Positions 1 through 9,245 of a stretch of DNA of 64,000 nt are shown here, in pieces (the stretch's first letter is position 1; each line of letters starts with the position of its first letter). The translations under genes were made by a program, and so were the position numbers. Under the pieces are notes generated by a model. It made no database searches. It had not been told where the DNA came from and saw only the letters and a program-made list of their open reading frames with translations. Source of the stretch: Tenacibaculum larymnensis (lineage in GTDB: Bacteria > Bacteroidota > Bacteroidia > Flavobacteriales > Flavobacteriaceae); NCBI RefSeq assembly GCF_028829235.1, contig NZ_JAIWJY010000002.1, positions 62,001 through 126,000 of the forward strand, given 5' to 3'.

Positions 1-418
1 ATTTTCACAAACATATATCTCAAAATTTAGTACAAACTTTAAAGAAGCTCCGAATTTTGATGTAGGTTATAATGTGTCTATCAATAACTCAGATATTGGA
101 GGGGTAGAAAATACTTTTACAACACATAGTCCATATATAAATTTCGATGCTTTTTTCTTAAAAGAATTTATTTTTACATCAAAATATACATATAACAGAG
201 TACTTAATAATGGAGAAACAATTGATAATTATAGTTTTTTAAGAGCAGATTTAACATATCAAAAGAAAGATAGTAAATGGGAGTATAAAGTAGGGATAAC
301 AAATCTATTAAATTCAACAGGGCTAAATCAGAATAGTAGTAATGATATTTATGTAAGTAATTCTTCGTACGTAATTCAGCCTAGAATAGCCATGTTTACA
401 GTAAAGTATAACTTGTAA
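1..418 (+). CDS. C-terminal end of an outer-membrane beta-barrel (TonB-dependent receptor-like), partial
   Basis: The reading frame is open from base 2 to the TAA at 416-418, so this is the last 138 residues of a gene that starts outside the window; the internal ATG at 74 is not the start. The residues alternate polar and aromatic side chains as in beta-strands, contain a GITNLLN segment typical of the penultimate strand of TonB-dependent receptors, and finish on a short strand ending YNL. This fits the end of a SusC/TonB-dependent or related outer-membrane barrel that imports a substrate across the outer membrane. The substrate cannot be told from this piece. A strong hairpin follows at once, so the gene closes its transcript. 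Confidence 0.7.
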   Translation, partial: FSQTYISKFSTNFKEAPNFDVGYNVSINNSDIGGVENTFTTHSPYINFDAFFLKEFIFTSKYTYNRVLNNGETIDNYSFLRADLTYQKKDSKWEYKVGITNLLNSTGLNQNSSNDIYVSNSSYVIQPRIAMFTVKYNL

Positions 419-423
419 TACAA

Positions 424-457
424 TAAAAAAAGCAGTCAAATTTGACTGCTTTTTTTA
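424..457. terminator. Bidirectional intrinsic terminator
   Basis: A perfect 10-bp stem (431-440 with 441-450) is flanked by an A-run on the left and a T-run on the right. It can end both the barrel gene on the plus strand and the metallopeptidase gene on the minus strand. Confidence 0.85.
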
Positions 458-473
458 TTTAGTTTTTAAAAAA

Positions 474-3416
474 TTATCTAATAGCTATTTTTCTAGTTAC
501 TAGCTTTCCTGCATTTTCAATTTGTAAAAGATATAGTCCACTAGCAGCTTTTGTTAGTTGTACTATTTCATTAAACTGACTAGAAATAGTTGAGAACTTT
601 TGTGTTTCAATCAATCTACCTCTAAAATCAAAAAGTCTAATAACAGTTAACTCTTTATCTTTTACTTTGAAACTTACTGTAAATTCTCCGTTTGAAGGGA
701 TAGGATATGTAAGTAAATCATCAAATAAAGTATTATCGGTGGCAAAACTCTCTTCAACTGTTACAGTATAATCTTCTACTTCACCATTAATATTAGATTC
801 ACAAGCATTAGGTGATGAGTTAAGTTTGGTAGAAACTCTTAAAGTTGTTGAGCCTAAAGGAGCATTTTCTGGGACCCTTATAGAAACACTGTTAGATATC
901 ACTTCATATGTTTCATTAGTATCAAAAACACAGTTTTGATTCCAGTCTACCCAAGCAAAAGTTTTAATATTACTATTGCCATCTGTATTAATTATAGTTG
1001 ACAAATCATAAGTTATACCTCTTGCAACTAATGTATTTTCATTTGTAAAGTCAGAATACCCTGTTGTTTTATCAGAGTCATTGTTGATGTTGTTAAAAGT
1101 CACATTATTAATGCTGATTTGAGACTCTGTTGTTCCAGTGGATTTACAAATGTTGTTGTTTTTGTTTATGTTAAGGTTTAGTGATTTTGTTATTGAACCA
1201 GATGAAGCTATAACATCAATTACATAATCTCCAGTAGGGATATTGTTAATATTATCAATAGTAATTATGATTTTAGAATTAGTATTAACAGTTTTTTTGT
1301 CAAAAGAAATAGTTGAATTTTCTGGAGCACCTGAAGCTGAAAAGGTAACATCTTCATTAAATCCGTTAGAGGTTATATAATCTAATTCAAATTTAATATC
1401 ATTAGAAGCTGTTCCGCAAATTGAAATGTCTCCGTTTAAGTTAGATATAGCAAAATCAGGAGTAGTGTCTATTTTGAATTGTGGTGTAATATTATAAAAG
1501 ATATTGTCTGCAGCTTCAATCATTAATATAGCATTGTTTGTTGTAGCTATACCTGGAAGAGTTATTGTTTCCGTTCCATCATTAGGAGTGTTTTCAATAA
1601 GTACTACATCAAAAGAATCTCCTCCATTTGTAGATAATTTGATGTTTACATTTTGACAATTAATAGGTGAAATATTTGTTTCTCCAACTAACCATTTAAT
1701 TTCTCTTGTTGTATTAGGTGCCCAAGTAGGCTGGTTATTAACAACAAAAGGTTGAGAATCGATAATGCTAATTTTTACATCATCTCTATCCGAACTACCA
1801 CCACCAGAATTATTATCTCTTACCGTTAATGCAAAGTCTAGCTCTCTTGCCACAGAAGGTAAAACTTCCCATGTTGTAGAAGTATTACCGCTCAATACGG
1901 TAGAAAGTGCAGGCATGTATCTGTCAGGAGATGAAGAAGGAGGTAATGACCTGAACATTGGTCCACCAGTATTAGTAGATAATGGAGACATTGTTGCTGT
2001 TTCATTGTCGATTTGCTCCCAAGAGTACGTTAATGAAGATGTTCCGTCAGCATCTGTAGCTTGTCCTTTCAAAATAAATGGAGTAGATTTAGGAATACTT
2101 ACATTGTTTCCTGCATTAGCAGTAGGAGCATTATTTCCTGTACTTGTTGAAGTAGCACAACTTCCTGATCCTTGCACGTGATTCCACATTTGAGCTATAC
2201 TAACAGCGTGAAAATAATCATCACTTACATTTTGTATGTTAGGTGAGCAAATACCGGCATAAGCCATAATTGTAGAACCACTCCCAGGTTCAACAGCTGT
2301 ATTAGTACTTCTATTTCCATCACAAGAATTGTTAAATGTATGAGTTGCTCCAAATTGATGTCCAACTTCATGTGCAACATAATCTATATCAAAGGTGTCA
2401 CCAATTGGCTGACTTCTACCTGTAACCCCTTGAGCCTTGAAGTTTGTAACACAAACAGAATTTAATTGAGCTAGTCCTCCAGCACCAGTACTAAATGTAT
2501 GCCCAATATCGTAATTAGAATCTCCAATAATATTATCGCATTTTACCTGACTTTCGTCAATTAAAGTATTAGCATCATCATTGGTTAATTCATCTGTGTC
2601 AGCATCTAAAAAAATTAAGGAATCATTATTGTCTACGATAATCATTCTTACTGCTAAATCTCTTTCATAAACACTATTTACACGAGTCATAGTGGTATTC
2701 ATAGCAGATAACACAGCTGCTTTTTTTTCTGCGTTACTAGCTGTTGATGATACTACTTGATTGTTTATATGGAATTGAGCATATTCACCAGTACAAGCTA
2801 TCGCCATTCTATAAGTTCTTAAGTTACCATCATTAGCGTTCCTTCTTTGGCGTGGTGATATATTTTCGTTTTGTATAGCGTCTTCAACTTTACACAAAAA
2901 TTCATCTTTAGAAGGAGATAAGCTACTTTTCTTGTAAACAATATACTCTCTATAATCTTTTGTATAAGGGTTTATGTATGAAGTGCCTTCATTTGCAGAA
3001 AAAATAATAGCATGAACCCCGTCTTTTCCAATACTTACTTTAGCAGAAGAAGAAGGATTGTCAATACCTTGAGCAGAAAAAGACTTAATCATTGGGAATT
3101 TTTCAGCCAACCCTGAAGCTAAATAAGAGGTTTCTTTTATAGAAAATCTTTCTAATTTTCCATTAGCATTAGGAAGTTGAATGATTTTTGAATTAGAGGT
3201 GTTTTTAGATAATGAGTTTGGCAATATGTTTTTAAAGCCATCTAAATCTAAACTCATCAAAATGTATTGCTTAGGTAAAGAATTAGTATTAAAAACTTCT
3301 TTTTTCTGCTGAGTAATAGCATCTTTTTGAATTCTTGTCCATAGTTGTTGAGAAAACAAATTAGCTATTGATAAATAGAAAGCAAATAAAAAAGGAAGGG
3401 TACTTTTTTTAAACAT
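474..3416 (-). CDS. Secreted reprolysin-like zinc metallopeptidase with type IX sorting domain
   Basis: The 980-residue product has a signal peptide (about 1-23), a propeptide to about residue 195 ending near a basic RQRR stretch, and a catalytic domain with the metzincin zinc motif HEVGHQFGATH at 349-359 and a Met-turn (STIMAY) near 382-387. Ig-like/PKD-type segments follow from about 430 to 800, then a GEVEDY module near 875-885, and a C-terminal type IX secretion sorting domain over about the last 75 residues. It is expected to be exported by Sec, moved over the outer membrane by the type IX system and released or anchored outside, where it degrades protein. It stands alone between two terminators. 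The family assignment is firm; the natural substrate is unknown. Confidence 0.9.
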   Translation of the reverse strand: MFKKSTLPFLFAFYLSIANLFSQQLWTRIQKDAITQQKKEVFNTNSLPKQYILMSLDLDGFKNILPNSLSKNTSNSKIIQLPNANGKLERFSIKETSYLASGLAEKFPMIKSFSAQGIDNPSSSAKVSIGKDGVHAIIFSANEGTSYINPYTKDYREYIVYKKSSLSPSKDEFLCKVEDAIQNENISPRQRRNANDGNLRTYRMAIACTGEYAQFHINNQVVSSTASNAEKKAAVLSAMNTTMTRVNSVYERDLAVRMIIVDNNDSLIFLDADTDELTNDDANTLIDESQVKCDNIIGDSNYDIGHTFSTGAGGLAQLNSVCVTNFKAQGVTGRSQPIGDTFDIDYVAHEVGHQFGATHTFNNSCDGNRSTNTAVEPGSGSTIMAYAGICSPNIQNVSDDYFHAVSIAQMWNHVQGSGSCATSTSTGNNAPTANAGNNVSIPKSTPFILKGQATDADGTSSLTYSWEQIDNETATMSPLSTNTGGPMFRSLPPSSSPDRYMPALSTVLSGNTSTTWEVLPSVARELDFALTVRDNNSGGGSSDRDDVKISIIDSQPFVVNNQPTWAPNTTREIKWLVGETNISPINCQNVNIKLSTNGGDSFDVVLIENTPNDGTETITLPGIATTNNAILMIEAADNIFYNITPQFKIDTTPDFAISNLNGDISICGTASNDIKFELDYITSNGFNEDVTFSASGAPENSTISFDKKTVNTNSKIIITIDNINNIPTGDYVIDVIASSGSITKSLNLNINKNNNICKSTGTTESQISINNVTFNNINNDSDKTTGYSDFTNENTLVARGITYDLSTIINTDGNSNIKTFAWVDWNQNCVFDTNETYEVISNSVSIRVPENAPLGSTTLRVSTKLNSSPNACESNINGEVEDYTVTVEESFATDNTLFDDLLTYPIPSNGEFTVSFKVKDKELTVIRLFDFRGRLIETQKFSTISSQFNEIVQLTKAASGLYLLQIENAGKLVTRKIAIR

Positions 3417-3470
3417 GATTTTTGTAATTGATATACGTTTAGTTTATAACAGTAAAACTCTAAATTTCCC

Positions 3471-3478
3471 TACCTTTG
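3471..3478 (+). promoter_or_regulatory. Candidate -7 box of the lipB promoter
   Basis: TACCTTTG matches the Bacteroidota -7 consensus TAnnTTTG and lies 25 bases before the lipB start. No good -33 TTG is visible at the usual distance. Confidence 0.4.
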
Positions 3479-3502
3479 TAAGGTAGTTTAGCGGTACAAT
3501 TT

Positions 3503-4207
3503 ATGAATAAAAAAATAAGAATTAGTGATCTAGGAAGAAAAGATTACAAAGAAACATGGGATTATCAAACTAACCTTTTAGATGAAATAGTATCATTAAA
3601 AAGAGAAAGAAGAAATGGAGATAGTGAAATTGTAACTCCTAATTACTTTCTATTTGTTGAACATCCACATGTTTATACCCTAGGTAAATCAGGAGATATT
3701 AATAATTTATTATTGAATGAAGAGAAGCTTAAAGAAAAAGAAGCAACTTTTTATAAAATTAATAGAGGAGGAGATATAACTTATCACGGTCCAGGACAAA
3801 TTGTAGGCTATCCAATTTTAGATTTAGAAAACTTTTTCACTGATATTCATAAGTATTTACGTTTGTTAGAAGAATCAATTATTTTAACAATTGCTGAATA
3901 TGGGTTGAAAGGAGAAAGAAGTGAAGGAGAAACTGGTGTTTGGCTAGGTGTAGGTACACCATTTGCAAGAAAAATTTGCGCTATGGGAATTAGAGCAAGT
4001 AGGTGGGTTACTATGCATGGTTTTGCTTTGAATGTAAATGCCAATTTAGGTTATTTTGATAATATTATTCCTTGTGGAATACGTGGTAAGGCTGTGACTT
4101 CAATGGAAGCAGAATTAGGTGAAAAGGTTTCAGAGGAAGAAGTGAAAGAAAAAATTCTAAAACACTTTAAAGAATTATTTGAAGTGGAAGAATTTATAAA
4201 ATCATAA
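3503..4207 (+). CDS. lipB: Octanoyl-[acyl carrier protein]:protein octanoyltransferase LipB
   Basis: LipB moves the octanoyl chain from acyl carrier protein to lipoyl domains of 2-oxoacid dehydrogenases and GcvH, the first step of lipoate assembly in the cytoplasm. The 234-residue protein has the family block RGGDITYHGPGQ at 88-99, the conserved Lys157 in RKICAMG, and the acyl-accepting Cys191 in PCGIRGKAVTSM. The length is normal. The ATG lies 25 bases after a TAnnTTTG box, and the gene is divergent from the metallopeptidase and closed by its own hairpin, so it is probably monocistronic. Assignment is secure. Confidence 0.95.
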   Translation: MNKKIRISDLGRKDYKETWDYQTNLLDEIVSLKRERRNGDSEIVTPNYFLFVEHPHVYTLGKSGDINNLLLNEEKLKEKEATFYKINRGGDITYHGPGQIVGYPILDLENFFTDIHKYLRLLEESIILTIAEYGLKGERSEGETGVWLGVGTPFARKICAMGIRASRWVTMHGFALNVNANLGYFDNIIPCGIRGKAVTSMEAELGEKVSEEEVKEKILKHFKELFEVEEFIKS

Positions 4208-4240
4208 AAAAAGGGTTGACAATTGTCAACCCTTTTTTAG
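4207..4240. terminator. Bidirectional intrinsic terminator between lipB and the YceI gene
   Basis: The 12-bp arms at 4211-4222 and 4223-4234 form a perfect palindrome with A-run and T-run flanks, placed between convergent genes. Confidence 0.85.
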
Positions 4241-4256
4241 ATCTTAAAAACTAAAA

Positions 4257-4901
4257 TTATTTTTTAGCTTTAACTTCAAAAGAAATTTCCATTAAGTCGT
4301 TGATAAACTTATCTTTTAAAGCAGCGTCAATTTTCTTAGACTTGTATGTAACACCAAAGTCAGTTCTGTCAATAGAAAAAATATCACTTTTAAAAGTTAC
4401 CATATCGTCAGCTTCTGTAACAGTAGCAGGAATAGTAATGCTCTTAGTAACATCTTTAAGAGTTAAGTTTCCTGTAACGTGTACTTTTCCGTCTTTTAAT
4501 TCAGAACTTGCTACTTCAAATTTAGCAGTTGGGAATTTCTCAACATCAAAGAAATCACCTGCTTTTAAGTGACCTTCTAATTTTTCTTTACCATTTCCAG
4601 CTTCTAAATCTTCACAAACAATAGTAGTCATGTCGATAACAAACTCACCAGATTTTACGTTTCCGTTTTCAACCTCTAAAGTTCCTTTTTCTAAACTTAC
4701 TACACCGTTGTGAGAACCAGTAGGCTTGCTTCCTTTCCAAGTTACAGTTGATTCTGCAACATTAGCTTTATAAGTATTGATGATGTTTTCTGTTTTTGCA
4801 ACTTCTTTAACTTCGTCGCTAACAGCAGCTTTATTTTTTTCTGTCTTACAAGAAACTGCTCCAATTGCAATAAAAGCAATAGCTAAAATTGTTTTTTTCA
4901 T
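4257..4901 (-). CDS. YceI-family lipoprotein
   Basis: The 214-residue product starts with a lipoprotein signal ending at Cys18 (GAVSC). A YceI-type lipocalin-like barrel fills about 45-212, with family segments such as STVTWKGSKPTGSHNG, FFDVEKFPTAKFE and IDRTDFGVTYKS. Proteins of this family bind long-chain polyisoprenoid or amphiphilic ligands in the periplasm; the ligand here is unknown. The gene is transcribed alone toward the lipB terminator. The function of the family is only loosely defined, so the call is by domain. Confidence 0.88.
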   Translation of the reverse strand: MKKTILAIAFIAIGAVSCKTEKNKAAVSDEVKEVAKTENIINTYKANVAESTVTWKGSKPTGSHNGVVSLEKGTLEVENGNVKSGEFVIDMTTIVCEDLEAGNGKEKLEGHLKAGDFFDVEKFPTAKFEVASSELKDGKVHVTGNLTLKDVTKSITIPATVTEADDMVTFKSDIFSIDRTDFGVTYKSKKIDAALKDKFINDLMEISFEVKAKK

Positions 4902-4966
4902 TTTTGTGTTTTTAATAATGATTATTAATCAGGTACAAATATAATTAAAAATAATTCCCATGGAAA

Positions 4967-5419
4967 TTATTTTTTATCTTTGGAATCGATAATGATAGTT
5001 ACAGGACCATCATTTAGTAATTCCACTTTCATGTCAGCTCCAAATTGACCAGTTTGTATTTTTTTTCCTAAATCAGCTTCAACCTGTTGAACAAATTTTT
5101 CATATAAAGGAATAGCAATATCAGGTTTAGCAGCTTTAATATAACTAGGACGATTTCCTTTTTTAGTAGAAGCATGTAGAGTGAATTGACTTACAGCAAT
5201 TATATCTCCATTAATATCTTTAATCGATTTATTCATAACACCTTCATCATCATTGAAAATACGGAGGTTAGTTATTTTGTTTGATAACCACTTAATATCT
5301 TCTTGAGTATCTTCATTAACAATTCCAAGTAAAATTAAAAGACCGCTTTGTATTTCGGCTACTTTTTTATTTTCAATGGTAACGCTAGCTTTTGAAACGC
5401 GTTGAATTACAATTTTCAT
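4967..5419 (-). CDS. dtd: D-aminoacyl-tRNA deacylase
   Basis: Dtd hydrolyses D-amino acids (and glycine from tRNA-Ala) wrongly attached to tRNA. The 150-residue protein is full length, begins with the usual MKIVIQRVSKASVTI strand, and carries the two active-site blocks SQFTLHAST (near 77-85) and NDGPVTI (near 136-142, the cross-subunit Gly-Pro motif). It lies 54 bases downstream of rsgA on the same strand with no terminator between them, so the two are probably co-transcribed. Confidence 0.95.
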   Translation of the reverse strand: MKIVIQRVSKASVTIENKKVAEIQSGLLILLGIVNEDTQEDIKWLSNKITNLRIFNDDEGVMNKSIKDINGDIIAVSQFTLHASTKKGNRPSYIKAAKPDIAIPLYEKFVQQVEADLGKKIQTGQFGADMKVELLNDGPVTIIIDSKDKK

Positions 5420-5473
5420 TTTATATAGATTGTTGGGGGGCGTAAATTTTTGTAAATGGTAGACTAATTTATA

Positions 5474-6415
5474 TTATTCCCAAATATCAGTTCTGTAGTG
5501 TTCATCTTCTCCTTCTAAAATTTGTAGGTAACTTTTATAACGAGACCAAGCAATCTCTTCATTTTCTAAAGCTTCTTTAACAGCACACTGTGGTTCGTTT
5601 ACATGAATACAATTATTGAATTTACAGTTTTGTTTTAAAGCAAAAAACTCAGGAAAATAATCGCCTAATTCATCTTTATCCATGTCAACTACACCAAAAC
5701 CTTTAATTCCGGGAGTATCTATAATACGAGCATCAAAACTTAAATCGAACATTTCTGCAAATGTTGTAGTATGTTGTCCTTGCTTGTGTTGTTCAGATAT
5801 TTCTTTTGTTTTTAGATCTAAGGAAGGTTCAATAGCATTTACTAAGGTAGTTTTTCCAACACCAGAATGACCAGCAAACATACTTACTTTACCAGTCATT
5901 AATGCTTTGATTTTATCTATATTGATGTTTTGAGTAGCAGAAACTTCTATACATTCGTAACCAATAGCTTCATAAATGTCTTTTAGATACATTATTTCTG
6001 CTCGTTGCTCAATTTCGTATGAATCAATTTTATTAAACACTAAAATTGTTTTGATAGAATAAGCTTCAGCAGTAACTAAAAAACGATCGATAAATGTGGT
6101 AAAAGTAGGAGGGTTATCAATAGTAATCAATAAAAATACTTGATCAATATTAGAAGCAATTACATGAGTTTGCTTTGACAGGTTTACTGATTTACGAACA
6201 ATATAATTTTTTCGTTCATGAATATTGGTAATTAAACCTGTTTCTTCATCATTTTTGGTTTCTAAAGAAAAATCAACAATATCTCCTACCGAAATAGGAT
6301 TAGTACTTTTAATCCCTTTGATACGAAATTTTCCTTTGATGCGGCATTTGTATAATTCGCCTTCAGACTTTACCCAATACCAACTTCCTGTAGATTTATA
6401 AACCGTTCCTGTCAT
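5474..6415 (-). CDS. rsgA: Ribosome small-subunit-dependent GTPase A
   Basis: RsgA is a circularly permuted GTPase that checks and helps finish maturation of the 30S subunit. The 313-residue protein shows an OB-fold at the N-terminus (about 1-70), then the G4 motif NKID at 128-131 ahead of the P-loop GHSGVGKTT at 182-190 and DTPG at 233-236, which is the permuted order, and a zinc knuckle with Cys264, Cys269, His271 and Cys277. It sits between the DUF5995 gene and dtd on the same strand. Confidence 0.95.
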   Translation of the reverse strand: MTGTVYKSTGSWYWVKSEGELYKCRIKGKFRIKGIKSTNPISVGDIVDFSLETKNDEETGLITNIHERKNYIVRKSVNLSKQTHVIASNIDQVFLLITIDNPPTFTTFIDRFLVTAEAYSIKTILVFNKIDSYEIEQRAEIMYLKDIYEAIGYECIEVSATQNINIDKIKALMTGKVSMFAGHSGVGKTTLVNAIEPSLDLKTKEISEQHKQGQHTTTFAEMFDLSFDARIIDTPGIKGFGVVDMDKDELGDYFPEFFALKQNCKFNNCIHVNEPQCAVKEALENEEIAWSRYKSYLQILEGEDEHYRTDIWE

Positions 6416-6456
6416 AGAACAAAGATGAGAATAAAAATTGAATGTTTAGGTGTTGT

Positions 6457-7209
6457 TTAATCTGTTAAATCGTTAATTTTCTGAGCTACTGTTCCTTTTT
6501 CTGAAACTCTAATAAATAAAAAAATTAATTGAGGAATAAAGCCTGGAGAAATAACTAAACCTGCTTTTTCGGCTACTTTTGTATCTCTTGCTTGTATAGC
6601 CTTGTCAAAATCACTTGCTGGTGTGTTGGCTAATTCTACAGCAAAATCCCAAGCACCATTTCTAGCTAATTCCATGCTAAAATCAACTAAAAAGTCGTCA
6701 ACATCTTTAGTCCAGATAAGAATTTTCTTTAAAAAAGGATATACTTTGGCTAAATCATCTTGAACATCATTAACTAAAGAGGATAAAATTTCATTAATCT
6801 TATTAAAGTCACCATGTAAGTTTTGGATGTTTTGCCCTTTGGAAACTTCTGCTGCTGCTATTCCTAAATCTAAATTAATATGTGCGTTCATGCCAACTAA
6901 TAAGTGTTGTAAGACTATATACCAATACTTATTAGCTATGCTAAAAGCTTTTTCCCAAGAGGAAGTGATAGGAGTATTGTTTTTGTGATTGTAATAGGCA
7001 TCTATGTATCTTTTAGCAAAAATTATATCGAGTTTTTCCATTCGTTGGTTATCATCAAAATAGTCGCTTTGTATGCCTTCTTTTACTTTTATTGTTACTT
7101 TTTGGTATAAAGCAGCAAAATAGCCTAATGGACTTTTGTTTTCTATAGATTCATTAATGATGTCTTGTAATATGTTTATTACATCATCAATAGTATGGAT
7201 AGGTTTCAT
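6457..7209 (-). CDS. DUF5995 family protein
   Basis: This 250-residue soluble protein has no signal peptide or membrane segment. It carries the central block VGMNAHINLDLGIAAAEV recognised in the DUF5995 family, surrounded by long predicted helices; the conserved His/Asn/Asp cluster there suggests a helical, possibly metal-using fold, but no reaction is known. The frame is open to 7239, but the second Met (MKPIHTID) at 7209 is the likelier start because the ten residues before it are basic and unlike the family. It reads 42 bases into rsgA and may be the first gene of a DUF5995-rsgA-dtd unit. Confidence 0.7.
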   Translation of the reverse strand: MKPIHTIDDVINILQDIINESIENKSPLGYFAALYQKVTIKVKEGIQSDYFDDNQRMEKLDIIFAKRYIDAYYNHKNNTPITSSWEKAFSIANKYWYIVLQHLLVGMNAHINLDLGIAAAEVSKGQNIQNLHGDFNKINEILSSLVNDVQDDLAKVYPFLKKILIWTKDVDDFLVDFSMELARNGAWDFAVELANTPASDFDKAIQARDTKVAEKAGLVISPGFIPQLIFLFIRVSEKGTVAQKINDLTD

Positions 7210-7245
7210 TCTTTTAAGTTTGGTCGGATGAAAATACAATAAATA

Positions 7246-7281
7246 GAATAAAAAAGACCGCTATTTTGTTAGCGGTCTTTT
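7246..7281 (-). terminator. Terminator of the aromatic amino acid operon
   Basis: The 10-bp perfect stem 7253-7262 with 7271-7280 is followed on the minus strand by a T-run. It sits directly after the last gene of the operon. Confidence 0.85.
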
Positions 7282-7287
7282 GGATAT

Positions 7288-8370
7288 TTAACTGTTAATA
7301 ATTTTCTCTTGGTGATTGATGCTTTCTTGGTGTATTGCTTTGAACATTTTAAGTACAAACTCTTCACTTAAGCCACGCTCATCACCTTCTAAAATCATTT
7401 TGCCTAGTATTTCATTCCATCGCTTGGTTTGTAAAATAGCAACGTTTTTCTCTTTTTTCAATTTACCAATTGAATCTGCTATTTTCATACGTTTACCTAA
7501 CATTTCAATTAATTGATGATCAACTACATCAATTTGAGTACGTAGGGTGTTTAAAGCGTTTCTGTACTCAGTTTCAGTATCGGTAGCTTTTCTAACTTTT
7601 AAATCAATCATCATTTGAATTAATGATTTAGGTGTAATTTGTTGTGCGGCATCGCTCCAAGCATTATCAGGATCGTAATGAGTCTCAACCATTAAACCAT
7701 CAAAGTTTAAATCAAGAGCAGTTTGACAAACATCAAAAATAATATCACGACGACCGGCTATGTGTGAAGGATCACAAATTAGTGGTAAATCTGGAAAGCG
7801 ATTTTGTAATTCAATAGGAATTTGCCATTCAGGGTTGTTACGGTATCTAGTTTTTTCATATGTAGAGAATCCTCTATGAATAACCCCTAATTTTTTAATG
7901 TTTTTAGCATATAAACGTTCAATAGCACCTAACCATAATGGTAAATCTGGGTTTACAGGGTTTTTTACTAATACAATTTTATCAGTTCCTTCTAAAGCAT
8001 CTGCAATTTCTTGAACGATAAATGGGCTTACGGTGGTACGAGCACCAATCCATAAAATATCTACATCGTGTTCTAAAGCTAGCTTTACGTGGTCTTTGTT
8101 TGCAACTTCAGTGGCAATTAACATTCCCGTTTCTTGTTTGGCTTTTTGTAACCATTTTAACCCTAAAGCGCCTACACCTTCAAAATTTCCAGGCCTGGTA
8201 CGAGGTTTCCAAATACCAGCTCTTAATACAGTAGCATCAGTATTTTTTAATTCGTGTGCAATTTGTAATACTTGTTCTTCAGTTTCAGCGCTACAAGGCC
8301 CTGCAATTACTAGTGGGTGTCCTAATCCGAAGGCATCTAACCACGTTCTTAATTCTTTTGTATTCTCCAT
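7288..8370 (-). CDS. Bifunctional DAHP synthase / chorismate mutase (AroQ type II)
   Basis: The first domain (about 1-262) condenses phosphoenolpyruvate and erythrose 4-phosphate to DAHP, the first step of the shikimate pathway. It has GPCSAET at 24-30, GIWKPRTRP and DPSHIAGRRD, placing it in the KDO8P-synthase-like (I-beta) class. The second domain (about 268-355) is an all-helical AroQ chorismate mutase, with LRTQIDVVDHQLIEMLGKRM and the Lys/Arg pattern of the active site, turning chorismate into prephenate. The synthase-first order is the arrangement known from Bacteroidota; Bacillus has the mutase first. In such fusions the mutase also mediates feedback. The ATG is 8 bases after the tyrA stop, and the gene is the last of the pheA operon. 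Confidence 0.94.
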   Translation of the reverse strand: MENTKELRTWLDAFGLGHPLVIAGPCSAETEEQVLQIAHELKNTDATVLRAGIWKPRTRPGNFEGVGALGLKWLQKAKQETGMLIATEVANKDHVKLALEHDVDILWIGARTTVSPFIVQEIADALEGTDKIVLVKNPVNPDLPLWLGAIERLYAKNIKKLGVIHRGFSTYEKTRYRNNPEWQIPIELQNRFPDLPLICDPSHIAGRRDIIFDVCQTALDLNFDGLMVETHYDPDNAWSDAAQQITPKSLIQMMIDLKVRKATDTETEYRNALNTLRTQIDVVDHQLIEMLGKRMKIADSIGKLKKEKNVAILQTKRWNEILGKMILEGDERGLSEEFVLKMFKAIHQESINHQEKIINS

Positions 8371-8378
8371 TTGAGTTT

Positions 8379-9245
8379 CTATTGTTGAGGTATTCCCTCT
8401 AAAATTCCGTTTAAAATCTGTTTTATATAATTTGTGTTTTCCATTTCTGTGTAGATTTCTGGAAAATTCTTTTCTTCTAATAAGGTTTTGAATTGTTGTA
8501 AGTTATGAATATATTCATTTAAAGACTCAATAACATTTTCTTTGTTTTGTTCAAAAATAGGAGTCCACATTGCTGGTGAACTTTTAGCTAATCGTACTGT
8601 TGAGGCAAACCCACTACCAGCCATATCAAAAATATCACGTTCGTTTTTCTCTTTTTCGATGACAGTTTTACCTAACATAAAAGAACTGATATGTGATAAA
8701 TGTGATACATATGCAATATGTTTATCGTGCGATTTTGGATCCATATATCGAATACGCATTCCTAATTTTGAAAAAATTTCTAAGGCTTTTTCTTGTAATT
8801 TGAATGCAGTTTTTTCTACCTCACAAATAATATTAGTCTTGTTTCTAAATAAATTTATCAAAGCTGCATTGGGGCCTGAAAACTCTGTTCCAGCAATCGG
8901 ATGCGTAGCTAAAAAATTTCTTCTCTTCGGGTGATTTTTAATAACATTACAAATTTGTTCTTTAGTCGAACCTGCATCAAACACCAAACAATCATCTGAA
9001 ATAATATCCAATGTTTTCAAAATTACTTCTTGTGAAACATCTACAGGAATGGCGATAATAACAATGTCTGCATTTGATAATTCTGAAAATACCGCTTTTT
9101 GATGGATGATCCCTCTTTCTAAAGAAAGATTACCATGTTCTTCATTGGAGTCAATTCCGTAGATAGTTGCATTTTTAAATGCTTGCTGAATATCTAGGGC
9201 AAAACTTCCGCCGACTAATCCTAAACCTATGATAAATACATTCAT
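8379..9245 (-). CDS. tyrA: Prephenate dehydrogenase
   Basis: TyrA oxidatively decarboxylates prephenate to 4-hydroxyphenylpyruvate for tyrosine. The N-terminal Rossmann fold is clear (MNVFIIGLGLVGGSFA), followed by the ATHPIAGTEFSG block with the catalytic His and the helical dimerisation domain with YVSHLSHI and DMAGSGFASTVRLA. The frame extends upstream to 9290, but the start at 9245 gives the Rossmann strand at once and overlaps the stop of the preceding aminotransferase by one base (TAATG), which signals translational coupling. The protein is 288 residues and has no ACT domain. Confidence 0.95.
   Translation of the reverse strand: MNVFIIGLGLVGGSFALDIQQAFKNATIYGIDSNEEHGNLSLERGIIHQKAVFSELSNADIVIIAIPVDVSQEVILKTLDIISDDCLVFDAGSTKEQICNVIKNHPKRRNFLATHPIAGTEFSGPNAALINLFRNKTNIICEVEKTAFKLQEKALEIFSKLGMRIRYMDPKSHDKHIAYVSHLSHISSFMLGKTVIEKEKNERDIFDMAGSGFASTVRLAKSSPAMWTPIFEQNKENVIESLNEYIHNLQQFKTLLEEKNFPEIYTEMENTNYIKQILNGILEGIPQQ

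Noticed and set aside
1765..2181. 138-codon ORF on the plus strand
   Set aside because: It lies fully inside the metallopeptidase gene in antisense, with a composition following from the codon bias of the opposite strand and no recognisable domain.
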